Shown: piece by piece, positions 1 through 6,491 of the stretch
Numbering within the stretch: the first letter of the stretch is position 1
Layout: each line of letters starts with the position of its first letter
Assembly (NCBI GenBank): GCA_029935325.1
Contig: JAOZKO010000165.1
Span: 1-6,500, forward strand
DNA: 6,500 bases
Direction of reading: 5' to 3'
From: Bacteroidales bacterium
Lineage (GTDB): Bacteria; Bacteroidota; Bacteroidia; Bacteroidales; UBA1556
The notes under the pieces: generated by a model
Seen by the model: the letters and a program-made list of their open reading frames with translations, nothing else
What the model was told of the DNA's origin: nothing
The model's database searches: none
Translations under genes and position numbers: made by a program

Positions 1-42
1 ATATTTCGTAACTTCGCCCATTATACCTAAAGCACTAAAACC

Positions 43-861
43 ATGAGCGAAAACAAAGACTATAAGAAAGAAAACGGAAAACTGAAATCATCTTTCTACG
101 AGGAGGAACTTTCGATATTGCAAATAGAATTAGTTAAACTGCAAGAGTGGATAAAAGCCAAAGGATTGAAGGTTGTAGTGACCTTTGAAGGAAGAGATGC
201 TGCCGGTAAAGGAGGAGTGATAAAGCGAATAACTGAAAGGTTAAATCCAAGAATTTGTCGGGTTGTAGCCCTTGGCACGCCTACCGAAAAGGAGAAGTCG
301 CAATGGTATTTTCAGCGATATGTTCCGCATCTGCCAGCTGCTGGCGAAATGGTTTTGTTTGATAGGTCGTGGTATAATCGGGCAGGGGTAGAGAAAGTAA
401 TGGGCTTTTGTACTGATGATGAATATTGGGATTTTTTGCGCTCTTGTCCTAATTTTGAAAGAATGATTATACGTAGTGGTATAATACTTATTAAATATTG
501 GTTTTCGGTAAGTGAGGAAGAGCAAGAAAAACGCTTTCAAGCTAGATTACTGGACCCTACCAAACGATGGAAGCTTAGTGCAATGGATTTGGAATCAAGA
601 GCCAGATGGGTTGAATATTCCAAAGCAAAGGATGAGATGTTTAATTATACAGATACAAAACTTGCTCCTTGGTTTGTGGTAGATGCTGACGATAAGAAAC
701 GAGCTCGATTAAATACCATTAGGCATTTGCTATCAGTTATTCCTTATGAGGATCTAACCCCAGAGCCATTAGAACTACCTGAAAGAACACATTCTGGAGG
801 CTATGTTCGCCCACCAAAACAAGAGCAATCTTATGTGAAAGATTCTTATGGAGAGGTTTAA
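43..861 (+). CDS. ppk2: Polyphosphate kinase 2 (PPK2), PA0141-like class I
   Basis: Cytosolic kinase that transfers phosphate between inorganic polyphosphate and nucleotides; family members of this single-domain class mainly use polyphosphate to make ADP/GDP into ATP/GTP. The 272-residue length is normal for a one-domain PPK2. Visible motifs are the Walker A loop GRDAAGKGG at residues 50-58, a Walker B-like LFDRSWYNR at 105-113 with the catalytic Asp, and the lid motif DPTKRWKLS at 171-179. The stretches around WYFQRYVPHLPAAGE (88-102) and RSGIILIKYWFS (144-155) are also typical. The start is fixed by an in-frame stop at 28-30, just upstream of the ATG. It converges on comF, and no operon partner is visible in the 42 bases upstream. 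All key residues seem present. Assignment to PPK2 is very secure; the preferred nucleotide is inferred from subfamily resemblance only. Confidence 0.96.
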   Translation: MSENKDYKKENGKLKSSFYEEELSILQIELVKLQEWIKAKGLKVVVTFEGRDAAGKGGVIKRITERLNPRICRVVALGTPTEKEKSQWYFQRYVPHLPAAGEMVLFDRSWYNRAGVEKVMGFCTDDEYWDFLRSCPNFERMIIRSGIILIKYWFSVSEEEQEKRFQARLLDPTKRWKLSAMDLESRARWVEYSKAKDEMFNYTDTKLAPWFVVDADDKKRARLNTIRHLLSVIPYEDLTPEPLELPERTHSGGYVRPPKQEQSYVKDSYGEV

Positions 862-862
862 G

Positions 863-969
863 TTTGTTGATTTGTTGATGTGTTTTGTGTCGCTGTAATT
901 CGGTATTAAAAAGGACAAACAACAAACAATATTCACTCTGAGCGAAGGAAACAAAAAACACCAAACAAC
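863..969. repeat. Imperfect inverted repeat between convergent genes, possible bidirectional terminator
   Basis: The 112-nt gap between the convergent ppk2 and comF genes has a GT-rich left part (about 863-894, ending TCGCT) and an AC-rich right part (about 941-969, beginning AGCGA). These are imperfect reverse complements: the TCGCT/AGCGA core pairs exactly and the outer parts pair with several mismatches and bulges. The segment between them is AT-rich. Its place between converging stops suggests a role in ending transcription from both sides. There is no GC-rich stem followed by a long T-run, so this is not a classical intrinsic terminator. Alternatively it is a decayed dispersed repeat. 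Confidence 0.35.
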
Positions 970-973
970 TCCC

Positions 974-1663
974 CTAATGAGCAGCAGTAGCCATTGCGGC
1001 AACGCTTATTCTAATTCCCTCCACTTCTTTGAGTTTTACCACACAAGCTTCAATTGTTGAGCCTGTTGTAATAACATCATCCACCAAAAGCACATGTTTT
1101 CCTTCTAGCTTTTTTGCATCTTTAATTCCAAAAATAGATGCTACATTTTTATATCTATCCCAGCGTGATTTTCTTGTTTGAGTAGCCGAATGTACAATTC
1201 TATGCAAATTATCAACCTCCAAATCAGCAGTCATACTTTTTGCCAATCCTCTTCCAAAAACTTCACTCTGATTAAATCCTCGAATACGCATTTTCTTTGG
1301 ATGTAGTGGTACTGGAATAATATAATCTACCTCGGCAAAAATTTCATTTTTCATAAGCTCTTCACCATATTTTTCGCCAATAAAAATACCTATTTCCTGA
1401 AATCCTTTATATTTGAAATTATGTATAAGCTCTTGCACATATCCACCTTTTAGGTATTTATAAAATGCTGCTCCAGCAACAATATCGCATCTTCCCCAAA
1501 AAAGGATTTCCACAGGATTGTCTTTACGTAAATGAAAACGAGTTTTGGGAAGTTGAACTTGGCAATAGCTACATAGCACATATTCGTGCCTAAGTAATTT
1601 GCGAGAACAAGCCAAGCAAAGGCGAGGGTAAAACAAATCTGCTAGATAGTGAAAAGCTTTCAT
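974..1663 (-). CDS. comF: ComF family phosphoribosyltransferase-like protein
   Basis: Member of the ComF/GntX family, which joins an N-terminal zinc-ribbon to a type I phosphoribosyltransferase fold. In naturally competent bacteria ComF is needed for DNA uptake or handling of imported single-stranded DNA; its biochemical reaction is not firmly settled. Two CxxC pairs, C16/C19 and C31/C34, form the probable zinc site. The region IIPVPLHPKKMRIRGFNQSE (115-134), the TQTRKSRWDR segment (161-170) and the PRPP-binding loop VLLVDDVITTGST (191-203) are diagnostic. The length of 229 residues is normal and nothing looks broken. The ATG lies only 22 nt after the stop of the upstream WG-repeat/TonB-C gene on the same strand, so the two are probably cotranscribed. 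Family call is secure; a competence role in this organism is inference. Confidence 0.93.
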   Translation of the reverse strand: MKAFHYLADLFYPRLCLACSRKLLRHEYVLCSYCQVQLPKTRFHLRKDNPVEILFWGRCDIVAGAAFYKYLKGGYVQELIHNFKYKGFQEIGIFIGEKYGEELMKNEIFAEVDYIIPVPLHPKKMRIRGFNQSEVFGRGLAKSMTADLEVDNLHRIVHSATQTRKSRWDRYKNVASIFGIKDAKKLEGKHVLLVDDVITTGSTIEACVVKLKEVEGIRISVAAMATAAH

Positions 1664-1685
1664 TATTATTTATTTAGCAATAGAA

Positions 1686-2624
1686 CTAACCGGCTAAGAC
1701 AAATTTTATTGGCATAATATAGACGCTACGAATTACATTATCGCCGATCTTCCTTGGTTTCCATTTTGGCATGGAGTTAATCAACCGAAAACATTCAGTA
1801 TCGATACTTGGACATACTCCACGCCAAATATTTGGATATACAACTGTTCCGTCCTTTTCAATTACAAATTGAATATAAACAGTTCCCTGCTGCCCTGTTT
1901 CTTTGGCCATTTGTGGATAGATAATATTATCCCTCATAAAATACAATCTTTTCATTTCTCCTCCTTCAAAACTAGCTGATTCACTTTCATTAATAGAATC
2001 AATAGTATTTAATGATTTAGAATAAGCTATTTCACCAATGGAATCTTTGCTGCCATCAGCATAAATTCTGTATTCGGTATTATAAATAATTCCTTGAAAA
2101 ACAGTATCGTTAATACGTTTAATGGCTGTATAATAAGTGTCCGATATATCATTTCCAGTTTTATCAATCAAAGAATAAACATATACAAACTTACCATATC
2201 TATTCGTATCTATATTTTTTAGCATTGCAATTGCAATACCATTGATATATTTATTGATATGTGTATAACCCGCAATTTTTATTATTTTACCTTTTTTATC
2301 AATATAGCTAGAATAACCATCTTTTGTCACCAACGAAACAGCATCCTTAAAATCAGATGCTTGCGTAAATTCAAAAGGAATTGCAATAATTCCCTCTTTA
2401 TTGATAAATCCCCATTTCCGTTTTTTATTCATAACAGCACATAGGTCTTCCGCAAATACAGAATGCTTAATATATATGGTTTTAGACACCAATTGTTCAT
2501 TATTATATAAACGGTATCCCTTTTTCTTTTTTTCAAAATGAAACTGATTATTAGAATCTTGCGCAATAATGCTGCTATTTGATAGTATAAGAATTAATAA
2601 TAGAGTGGAGAGTAAATTTTTCAT
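1686..2624 (-). CDS. Secreted WG-repeat protein with C-terminal TonB-like domain
   Basis: Predicted exported protein of 312 residues. Residues 1-21 form a signal peptide (two charged-side residues, a Leu/Ile core, then SSIIA before Gln22), so the mature protein should be periplasmic or outer-membrane associated. Residues about 35-160 contain degenerate WG-type repeats, seen as WGFINKEG (71-78), SYIDKKGK (106-113) and SLIDKTGND (151-159), each a beta-hairpin-like unit of the WG/KWG family. Residues about 224-312 match the TonB C-terminal fold: YPQMAKETGQQGTV starting at 236, the VIEKDGTV strand, and MPKWKP at 285-290. The usual TonB parts, a retained transmembrane anchor and a Pro-rich spacer, are absent, so a classical energy-transducer role is unlikely. 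Two cysteines, C271 and C278, fall inside the TonB-like domain. It probably heads an operon with comF. The molecular function is unknown. Confidence 0.88.
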   Translation of the reverse strand: MKNLLSTLLLILILSNSSIIAQDSNNQFHFEKKKKGYRLYNNEQLVSKTIYIKHSVFAEDLCAVMNKKRKWGFINKEGIIAIPFEFTQASDFKDAVSLVTKDGYSSYIDKKGKIIKIAGYTHINKYINGIAIAMLKNIDTNRYGKFVYVYSLIDKTGNDISDTYYTAIKRINDTVFQGIIYNTEYRIYADGSKDSIGEIAYSKSLNTIDSINESESASFEGGEMKRLYFMRDNIIYPQMAKETGQQGTVYIQFVIEKDGTVVYPNIWRGVCPSIDTECFRLINSMPKWKPRKIGDNVIRSVYIMPIKFVLAG

Positions 2625-2640
2625 AGTTTCTAATTTGAAA

Positions 2641-2648
2641 CAAAAGTA
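2641..2648 (-). promoter_or_regulatory. Putative Bacteroidetes -7 box for the WG-repeat/TonB-C gene
   Basis: Read on the minus strand the octamer is TACTTTTG, an exact match to the TAnnTTTG -7 consensus of Bacteroidetes sigma-A promoters. It lies 16 nt upstream of the ATG at 2622-2624, which implies a very short leader. I see no clear TTG -33 element at the usual distance. It would drive the WG-repeat gene and comF. Confidence 0.5.
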
Positions 2649-2683
2649 GGAAATTTTTAGGAATCTTTTATTGAAATAATTCC

Positions 2684-2719
2684 AAAAAAAAATCCCCAGA
2701 ATTAATTCTGAGGATTTTT
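2684..2719 (-). terminator. Intrinsic terminator hairpin, minus strand (possibly bidirectional)
   Basis: Two 16-nt arms, 2688-2703 and 2704-2719, are reverse complements except for one position, which becomes a U-G wobble in the minus-strand RNA. On that strand the stem runs into nine consecutive U (the A-run at 2684-2692), as expected for Rho-independent termination. The plus-strand transcript would end in only five U and carry a C-A mismatch, so the minus direction is favoured. The nearest upstream minus-strand gene is the ALDH7-type dehydrogenase, whose stop is over 200 nt away, with the fold-back element in between. Confidence 0.75.
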
Positions 2720-2726
2720 AGTATTT

Positions 2727-2887
2727 AGGAACGAATAGCAAATAACTTATAACAGCTATACTCGTTCATTTGCCCTTTAACTTTCTTAAAAAAATCCTTA
2801 AATAGCGGTGCTATTCGCAGATTTTTTAAGTCGTTAAAGAACAAAGCAACTTCGTCTACTATTACAACTTATTTACTAATCGTTCCT
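2727..2887. repeat. 161-bp imperfect fold-back element (MITE- or REP-like)
   Basis: Almost the whole stretch is an imperfect palindrome centred near 2807-2808. The outer arms, 2727-2752 and 2862-2887, agree at 22 of 26 positions as inverted repeats and end in perfect AGGAACGA/TCGTTCCT termini. Middle arms pair CTTTAAC (2775-2781) with GTTAAAG (2833-2839) and an A-run at 2785-2796 with a T-run at 2820-2830. The tip is a perfect AATAGC-GGT-GCTATT hairpin at 2801-2815. The motif GAATAGC also occurs in the outer left arm (2733-2739), allowing alternative pairing. TATT lies on both sides (2722-2725 and 2888-2891), a weak hint of target duplication. No coding frame of note crosses it. It may be a non-autonomous mobile element or a REP-like repeat; copy number cannot be judged from one window. 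Confidence 0.7.
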
Positions 2888-2930
2888 TATTCTTATTCAG
2901 AGCCCAAGAAAAAGGCTAGGAAAAAGTATT

Positions 2931-4478
2931 TTATAAATCAAATTTGATTCCTTGTGCAAGAGGCAATTCAATACCAAAATTCACTGTGGTAGTTTGACGA
3001 CGCATATAAACTTTCCATGCATCAGAACCAGACTCGCGTCCTCCACCAGTATCTTTTTCACCACCAAATGCTCCACCGATTTCAGCTCCTGAAGTTCCTA
3101 CATTTACATTAGCAATTCCACAATCGGAACCAGCTACTGAAGTAAATAATTCTGCTTCGCGAACATTATCAGTAAAGATACATGAAGACAAACCTTGTGG
3201 TACATCATTTTGAATCTCGATAGCATTCATTACATCACCGCTATACTTAATAAGGTAAACGATAGGTGCAAAAGTTTCTTCTTGAACTATTTCAAAGCTA
3301 TTATTAGCTTCAGCAATACAAGGCATAACATAGTTTCCTGATTCAAAACCTTCACCTTCTAATTTTTGTCCACCAAACAATACTTTTCCACCTTCTTTTT
3401 CTACTTGCTCAACGGCATTGCGGAAAAGAGTAACAGAATGTTCGTCAATAAGTGGCCCAACTAAGAAGTTTTCGTCCAATGCATTTCCCACTTTATTTTC
3501 AATTTTATGATAAGCAGCAATCATTTTATCGCGTACTTCATCATAAATATCTTCGTGAATAATAATTCTACGAGTAGACGTACAGCGCTGACCAGCAGTA
3601 CCAACAGTGCCAAAAACAGTGGATGTAATTGCCATTGGAATATTAGCATTAGGAGTCATAATAACTGCATTATTACCACCTAACTCAAGGATTGTTTTTC
3701 CAAGACGTTTTCCAACAATACCACCAACACGTTTTCCAACAGCTGTAGAACCAGTCACAGACAATAGATTCACACGCTTATCAGCTAAGAAATTATCACC
3801 CATTACTGATGACTTAGCAATAATCAAATTGAATACTCCCTCAGGAACATTATTTGCTCTAAGTACATCTGCAATAATTTTTTGTGTTGCAACTGCTGTC
3901 AAAGGAGTTTTTGAACTCGGCTTCCAGATAACAACATCACCAGCAGCAATTGCTAGTGCAGAATTCCATGCCCAAACAGCAACAGGGAAATTATATGAAG
4001 TAACAATTCCAACAACTCCAAGAGGTTGGTATTGCTCTGTTAAGCGATGCTCAGGACGCTCACTTTGTAGCGATACACCATTCATCAATCGTGACTGCCC
4101 AACAGCAAAGTCACAAATATCAATCATTTCTTGAACTTCACCTAAACCTTCTTGGTAGATTTTACCCATTTCGTAGGTAACTAAAGCACCAAGCTCATTT
4201 TTATATTTACGAAGTTCTAATCCAATTTGGCGAACTAATTCACCACGAATTGGAGCAGGAACTAATCGCCACTCCTTAAAAGCTGCTTGAGCTTTCTTAA
4301 CTACCATTTCGTAATCGTCAAGAGTACCATTTTTTACTCTGCCTATTTCTTTTCCGTCGATTGGAGAAAATGAAGAAGTAATTGCTCCTTCTGTTTCAAA
4401 CCATTCAACACCAGTAGAAACACCTTGGTTAAGTTCTTTAACGCCCAATGTTTCCATTGCTTTTTTGATATCCATCAT
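2931..4478 (-). CDS. ALDH7/antiquitin-type aldehyde dehydrogenase (aminoadipate semialdehyde / P6C dehydrogenase-like)
   Basis: Cytosolic NAD(P)+-dependent aldehyde dehydrogenase of 515 residues. It resembles the ALDH7 branch, which includes human antiquitin and bacterial L-piperidine-6-carboxylate dehydrogenases that oxidise alpha-aminoadipate semialdehyde in lysine breakdown. Catalytic elements are intact: Asn163 in SYNFP, Lys186 in WKPS, the VTGSTAVG nucleotide turn (241-248), Glu265 in LELGG and the nucleophile Cys299 in GTAGQRCTS. The C-terminal block GTSGAEIGGAFGGEKDTGGG (461-480), followed by RESGSDAWK, is a strong ALDH7 signature. Two adjacent ATG codons (4476-4478 and 4473-4475) make the exact start uncertain by one residue. 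It lies downstream of pruA on the same strand, but a hairpin terminator in the 77-nt gap suggests at least partly separate transcription. Subfamily call is secure; the lysine-pathway substrate is inferred. Confidence 0.92.
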   Translation of the reverse strand: MMDIKKAMETLGVKELNQGVSTGVEWFETEGAITSSFSPIDGKEIGRVKNGTLDDYEMVVKKAQAAFKEWRLVPAPIRGELVRQIGLELRKYKNELGALVTYEMGKIYQEGLGEVQEMIDICDFAVGQSRLMNGVSLQSERPEHRLTEQYQPLGVVGIVTSYNFPVAVWAWNSALAIAAGDVVIWKPSSKTPLTAVATQKIIADVLRANNVPEGVFNLIIAKSSVMGDNFLADKRVNLLSVTGSTAVGKRVGGIVGKRLGKTILELGGNNAVIMTPNANIPMAITSTVFGTVGTAGQRCTSTRRIIIHEDIYDEVRDKMIAAYHKIENKVGNALDENFLVGPLIDEHSVTLFRNAVEQVEKEGGKVLFGGQKLEGEGFESGNYVMPCIAEANNSFEIVQEETFAPIVYLIKYSGDVMNAIEIQNDVPQGLSSCIFTDNVREAELFTSVAGSDCGIANVNVGTSGAEIGGAFGGEKDTGGGRESGSDAWKVYMRRQTTTVNFGIELPLAQGIKFDL

Positions 4479-4509
4479 AATATTAATTATTTTATTTGTG
4501 TCGTATTGT

Positions 4510-4543
4510 AAAAAGTATAGCCAATTATTGAATTGGCTATACT
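4510..4543 (-). terminator. Intrinsic terminator after pruA
   Basis: A perfect 12-bp stem (4514-4525 with 4532-4543) encloses a 6-nt loop. In the minus-strand RNA it begins 12 nt after the pruA stop and runs into five U (A-run 4510-4514). The stem is AT-rich apart from a GGC/GCC core, so termination may be partial and some readthrough into the ALDH7 gene is possible. The 3' edge also resembles a -7 box (TACTTTTT on the minus strand, one base off consensus), so it could overlap a weak promoter for the next gene. Confidence 0.75.
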
Positions 4544-4555
4544 ATCAGTATTTTA

Positions 4556-6187
4556 TCAATCTTTTTCTAAGAATGGGTATTGGTAGTTTGTTGGAGCTAC
4601 TAAAGTTTCCTTAATAGTACGTGTATTTGTCCAACGAATTAGATTCAAATAACTACCCGCCTTATCATTAGTTCCACTACCGCGAGCACCACCAAATGGT
4701 TGTTGTCCAACAACGGCACCTGTAGGCTTATCATTTAAGTAGAAGTTACCAGCAGCATAACGAAGAGCTTCGTATCCTTCCAGTAATTTCTCACGATCTT
4801 GTGCGAAAATAGCACCAGTAAGCGCATAAGGAGAAGTTGTATCACATAGCTTCAATGTCTCAGCATACTTATCATCTTCATAAACATAAATTGTAATAAC
4901 GGGGCCGAAAATTTCTTCTTCCATTGTTACAAAATTAGGATCAGTAGTAAGAATAACCGTAGGCTCAATAAAGTAACCTTTTGATTTATCACAACCACCA
5001 CCCATTATTACTTCAGCAACATCGCTATCTTTAGCCATTTGAATATAGCTTGCAATGCTATCAAAGGCAGCTTCGTCAATAACACCATTTACAAAGTTTG
5101 TAAAATCAGTTACGTCACCCATTTTAATTTCTGCAAGATCAGCTTCTACATTCTTCTTTACATTAGCCCAAAGTGACTTTGGAACATAAGCACGAGAAGA
5201 AGCAGAACATTTCTGTCCTTGATATTCAAAAGAGCCACGAGTAATTGCTGTAGCAAGGATTTCGTAATCAGCAGTACTATGAGCGAAGATAAAATCTTTA
5301 CCACCAGTTTCACCAACTATGCGAGGATATGAGCGATAATTCATAATGTTTCCGCCTATAATTTTCCAGAAGTGCTGGAAGGTATTGGTAGAGCCAGTAA
5401 AGTGAATACCAGCAAAATCGCGATGAGCAAAAATTTCTTTTCCAATAACAGAACCCTGACCAGGGATGAAGTTAATAACGCCATCAGGTAAACCAGCTTC
5501 TTTGAAAATTTGCATCAAATAGTAGTTTGAAAGAATAGCTGTAGTAGCAGGCTTCCAAACAGTAACATTACCCATAAGTACTGGTGCCATATTTAGGTTG
5601 GCAGCAATTGCAGTAAAATTAAATGGAGTAAGTGAGAATATAAATCCTTCCAAAGGACGATATTCCAAACGGTTGATTACTCCTGCACTTGAAGCAGGTT
5701 GGTCGGCATAAATCTGACCAGCATAGTTTGCGTTGAAACGAAGAAAATCAATTGTTTCACAGGCAGCATCTATTTCCGCCTGAAAAGCATTTTTCCCTTG
5801 TCCTAGCATTGTTGCAGCATTAATTAATGCGCGATATTTTGTTGCTAATAGTTCAGCAGCTTTTAAAGTTATTGAAGCACGCTCAACCCATGGCATTTCT
5901 GACCATTTTTTATGTGCTGCTAAGGCGGCATCAATTGCCATTTGTACCTCTGCAGGTCCAGCTTTATGATAAGTTGCTAATACATGACCATGATCTGTAG
6001 GCATGGTAACTGTACCGATATTCCCGGTTTTAACTTCCTTTCCTCCAATGATTAAAGGGATTTCTATTTCCTGGCCTTGTAATTCGACCAATTTAGCTTG
6101 TAGCTCTTTACGCTCAGGAGACCCTGATGCATAGTTCTTTACAGGCTCATTAGCAGGTAAAGCAAACTGATAAATGGCATTGTTCAT
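4556..6187 (-). CDS. pruA: L-glutamate gamma-semialdehyde dehydrogenase (1-pyrroline-5-carboxylate dehydrogenase)
   Basis: Oxidises glutamate gamma-semialdehyde, the open form of pyrroline-5-carboxylate, to glutamate with NAD+, the second step of proline catabolism. The 543-residue monofunctional protein has no proline dehydrogenase domain and resembles the ALDH4A1-like group found in eukaryotes and Bacteroidetes. Key residues are intact: Asn190 in TPFNF, Lys212 in WKPA, the FTGST turn at 263-267, Glu293 in ETGGKD and the nucleophile Cys327 in GQKCSAS. The motif EIFGPV (425-430) and the C-terminal PTGAVVGQQPFGG (488-500), followed by a GTNDKAG block, are typical of this branch. The ATG at 6185-6187 gives the expected N terminus, and a candidate promoter lies upstream. 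A terminator follows the stop. No proline dehydrogenase gene is visible in the window. Confidence is high. Confidence 0.96.
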   Translation of the reverse strand: MNNAIYQFALPANEPVKNYASGSPERKELQAKLVELQGQEIEIPLIIGGKEVKTGNIGTVTMPTDHGHVLATYHKAGPAEVQMAIDAALAAHKKWSEMPWVERASITLKAAELLATKYRALINAATMLGQGKNAFQAEIDAACETIDFLRFNANYAGQIYADQPASSAGVINRLEYRPLEGFIFSLTPFNFTAIAANLNMAPVLMGNVTVWKPATTAILSNYYLMQIFKEAGLPDGVINFIPGQGSVIGKEIFAHRDFAGIHFTGSTNTFQHFWKIIGGNIMNYRSYPRIVGETGGKDFIFAHSTADYEILATAITRGSFEYQGQKCSASSRAYVPKSLWANVKKNVEADLAEIKMGDVTDFTNFVNGVIDEAAFDSIASYIQMAKDSDVAEVIMGGGCDKSKGYFIEPTVILTTDPNFVTMEEEIFGPVITIYVYEDDKYAETLKLCDTTSPYALTGAIFAQDREKLLEGYEALRYAAGNFYLNDKPTGAVVGQQPFGGARGSGTNDKAGSYLNLIRWTNTRTIKETLVAPTNYQYPFLEKD

Positions 6188-6232
6188 AGCTATTATATTT
6201 AGATATTATTTACTAAGTAATATTAACGGTTG

Positions 6233-6240
6233 CAAAAGTA
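6233..6240 (-). promoter_or_regulatory. Putative Bacteroidetes -7 box for pruA
   Basis: The minus strand reads TACTTTTG, identical to the octamer upstream of the WG-repeat gene and matching TAnnTTTG. It lies 45 nt upstream of the pruA ATG, giving a leader of roughly 40 nt. A TTG -33 element at normal spacing is not evident. AACGGT (6225-6230) and ACCGTT (6260-6265) flank the box as a short inverted pair and might be an operator, but this is weak. Confidence 0.5.
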
Positions 6241-6286
6241 ACAAATCCATTAAACGACTACCGTTTTTTTAACAAAAAATCACAAA

Positions 6287-6294
6287 TAATTTTG
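6287..6294 (+). promoter_or_regulatory. Possible plus-strand -7 box for the right-end gene
   Basis: TAATTTTG on the plus strand matches TAnnTTTG and faces the ATG at 6492. A transcript starting near 6300 would have a leader of about 190 nt. The region is very AT-rich, so a chance match is quite possible, and no TTG is seen at -33. Confidence 0.3.
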
Positions 6295-6366
6295 CAGTTT
6301 TTTTATTGAGATTTCGCATTAGTATAATCTTAAATTAAATTTCTAAGGAAATCTAACAAAAATTAC

Positions 6367-6459
6367 ACTTGCTTGTAACTTCCACGCAACAAATGCGTCT
6401 TATCGATACAAAATTCTAAAAAGCGAAATTTTAGATAATGTAACAAGCTTGTTTTTTTT
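6367..6459 (+). promoter_or_regulatory. Possible structured 5' leader or attenuator upstream of the right-end gene
   Basis: Nested inverted repeats lie just before the plus-strand ATG at 6492. An outer pair, 6367-6379 with 6440-6452, matches at 10 of 13 positions. Inside are a perfect ACGCA/TGCGT hairpin (6384-6398) and a 7-bp TCTAAAA/TTTTAGA hairpin (within 6414-6436). The right outer arm contains a perfect 12-bp palindrome (6442-6453) and runs into eight T (6452-6459), so the outer stem could act as a terminator or attenuator. It matches no riboswitch or tRNA that I recognise. The rest of the gap, 6188-6366, holds only the promoter candidates and AT-rich sequence. Confidence 0.35.
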
Positions 6460-6491
6460 AATTTAATACTCATCACAAACAATTTAATATT

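Noticed and set aside
241..540. Minus-strand open frame inside ppk2, with two more overlapping the ppk2 3' end (737-964 and 775-1002)
   Set aside because: All overlap ppk2 or the comF end antisense and have no recognisable domain or start context.
2259..2444. Plus-strand 61-codon open frame inside the WG-repeat gene
   Set aside because: Antisense to a gene with a clear signal peptide and domains; composition reflects the AT-rich complement.
2722..2891. TATT on both sides of the fold-back element as a firm target-site duplication
   Set aside because: It is only 4 nt, one base out of register with the left terminus, and in AT-rich DNA where chance matches are common.
2901..2917. AGCC/GGCT mini-hairpin just after the ALDH7 stop, as a possible terminator
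   Set aside because: Only 4 bp of stem with a 9-nt loop, and no U-run follows in the minus-strand RNA.
3607..4134. Long plus-strand open frame of 175 codons opposite the ALDH7 gene
   Set aside because: It lies entirely inside a well-supported gene on the other strand; its predicted protein is low-complexity and resembles no family I know. It is a shadow frame.
6367..6459. Leader considered as a tRNA or known riboswitch
   Set aside because: No acceptor/T-loop pattern such as GTTCRANNC, no CCA-type end, and no conserved riboswitch core that I recognise.
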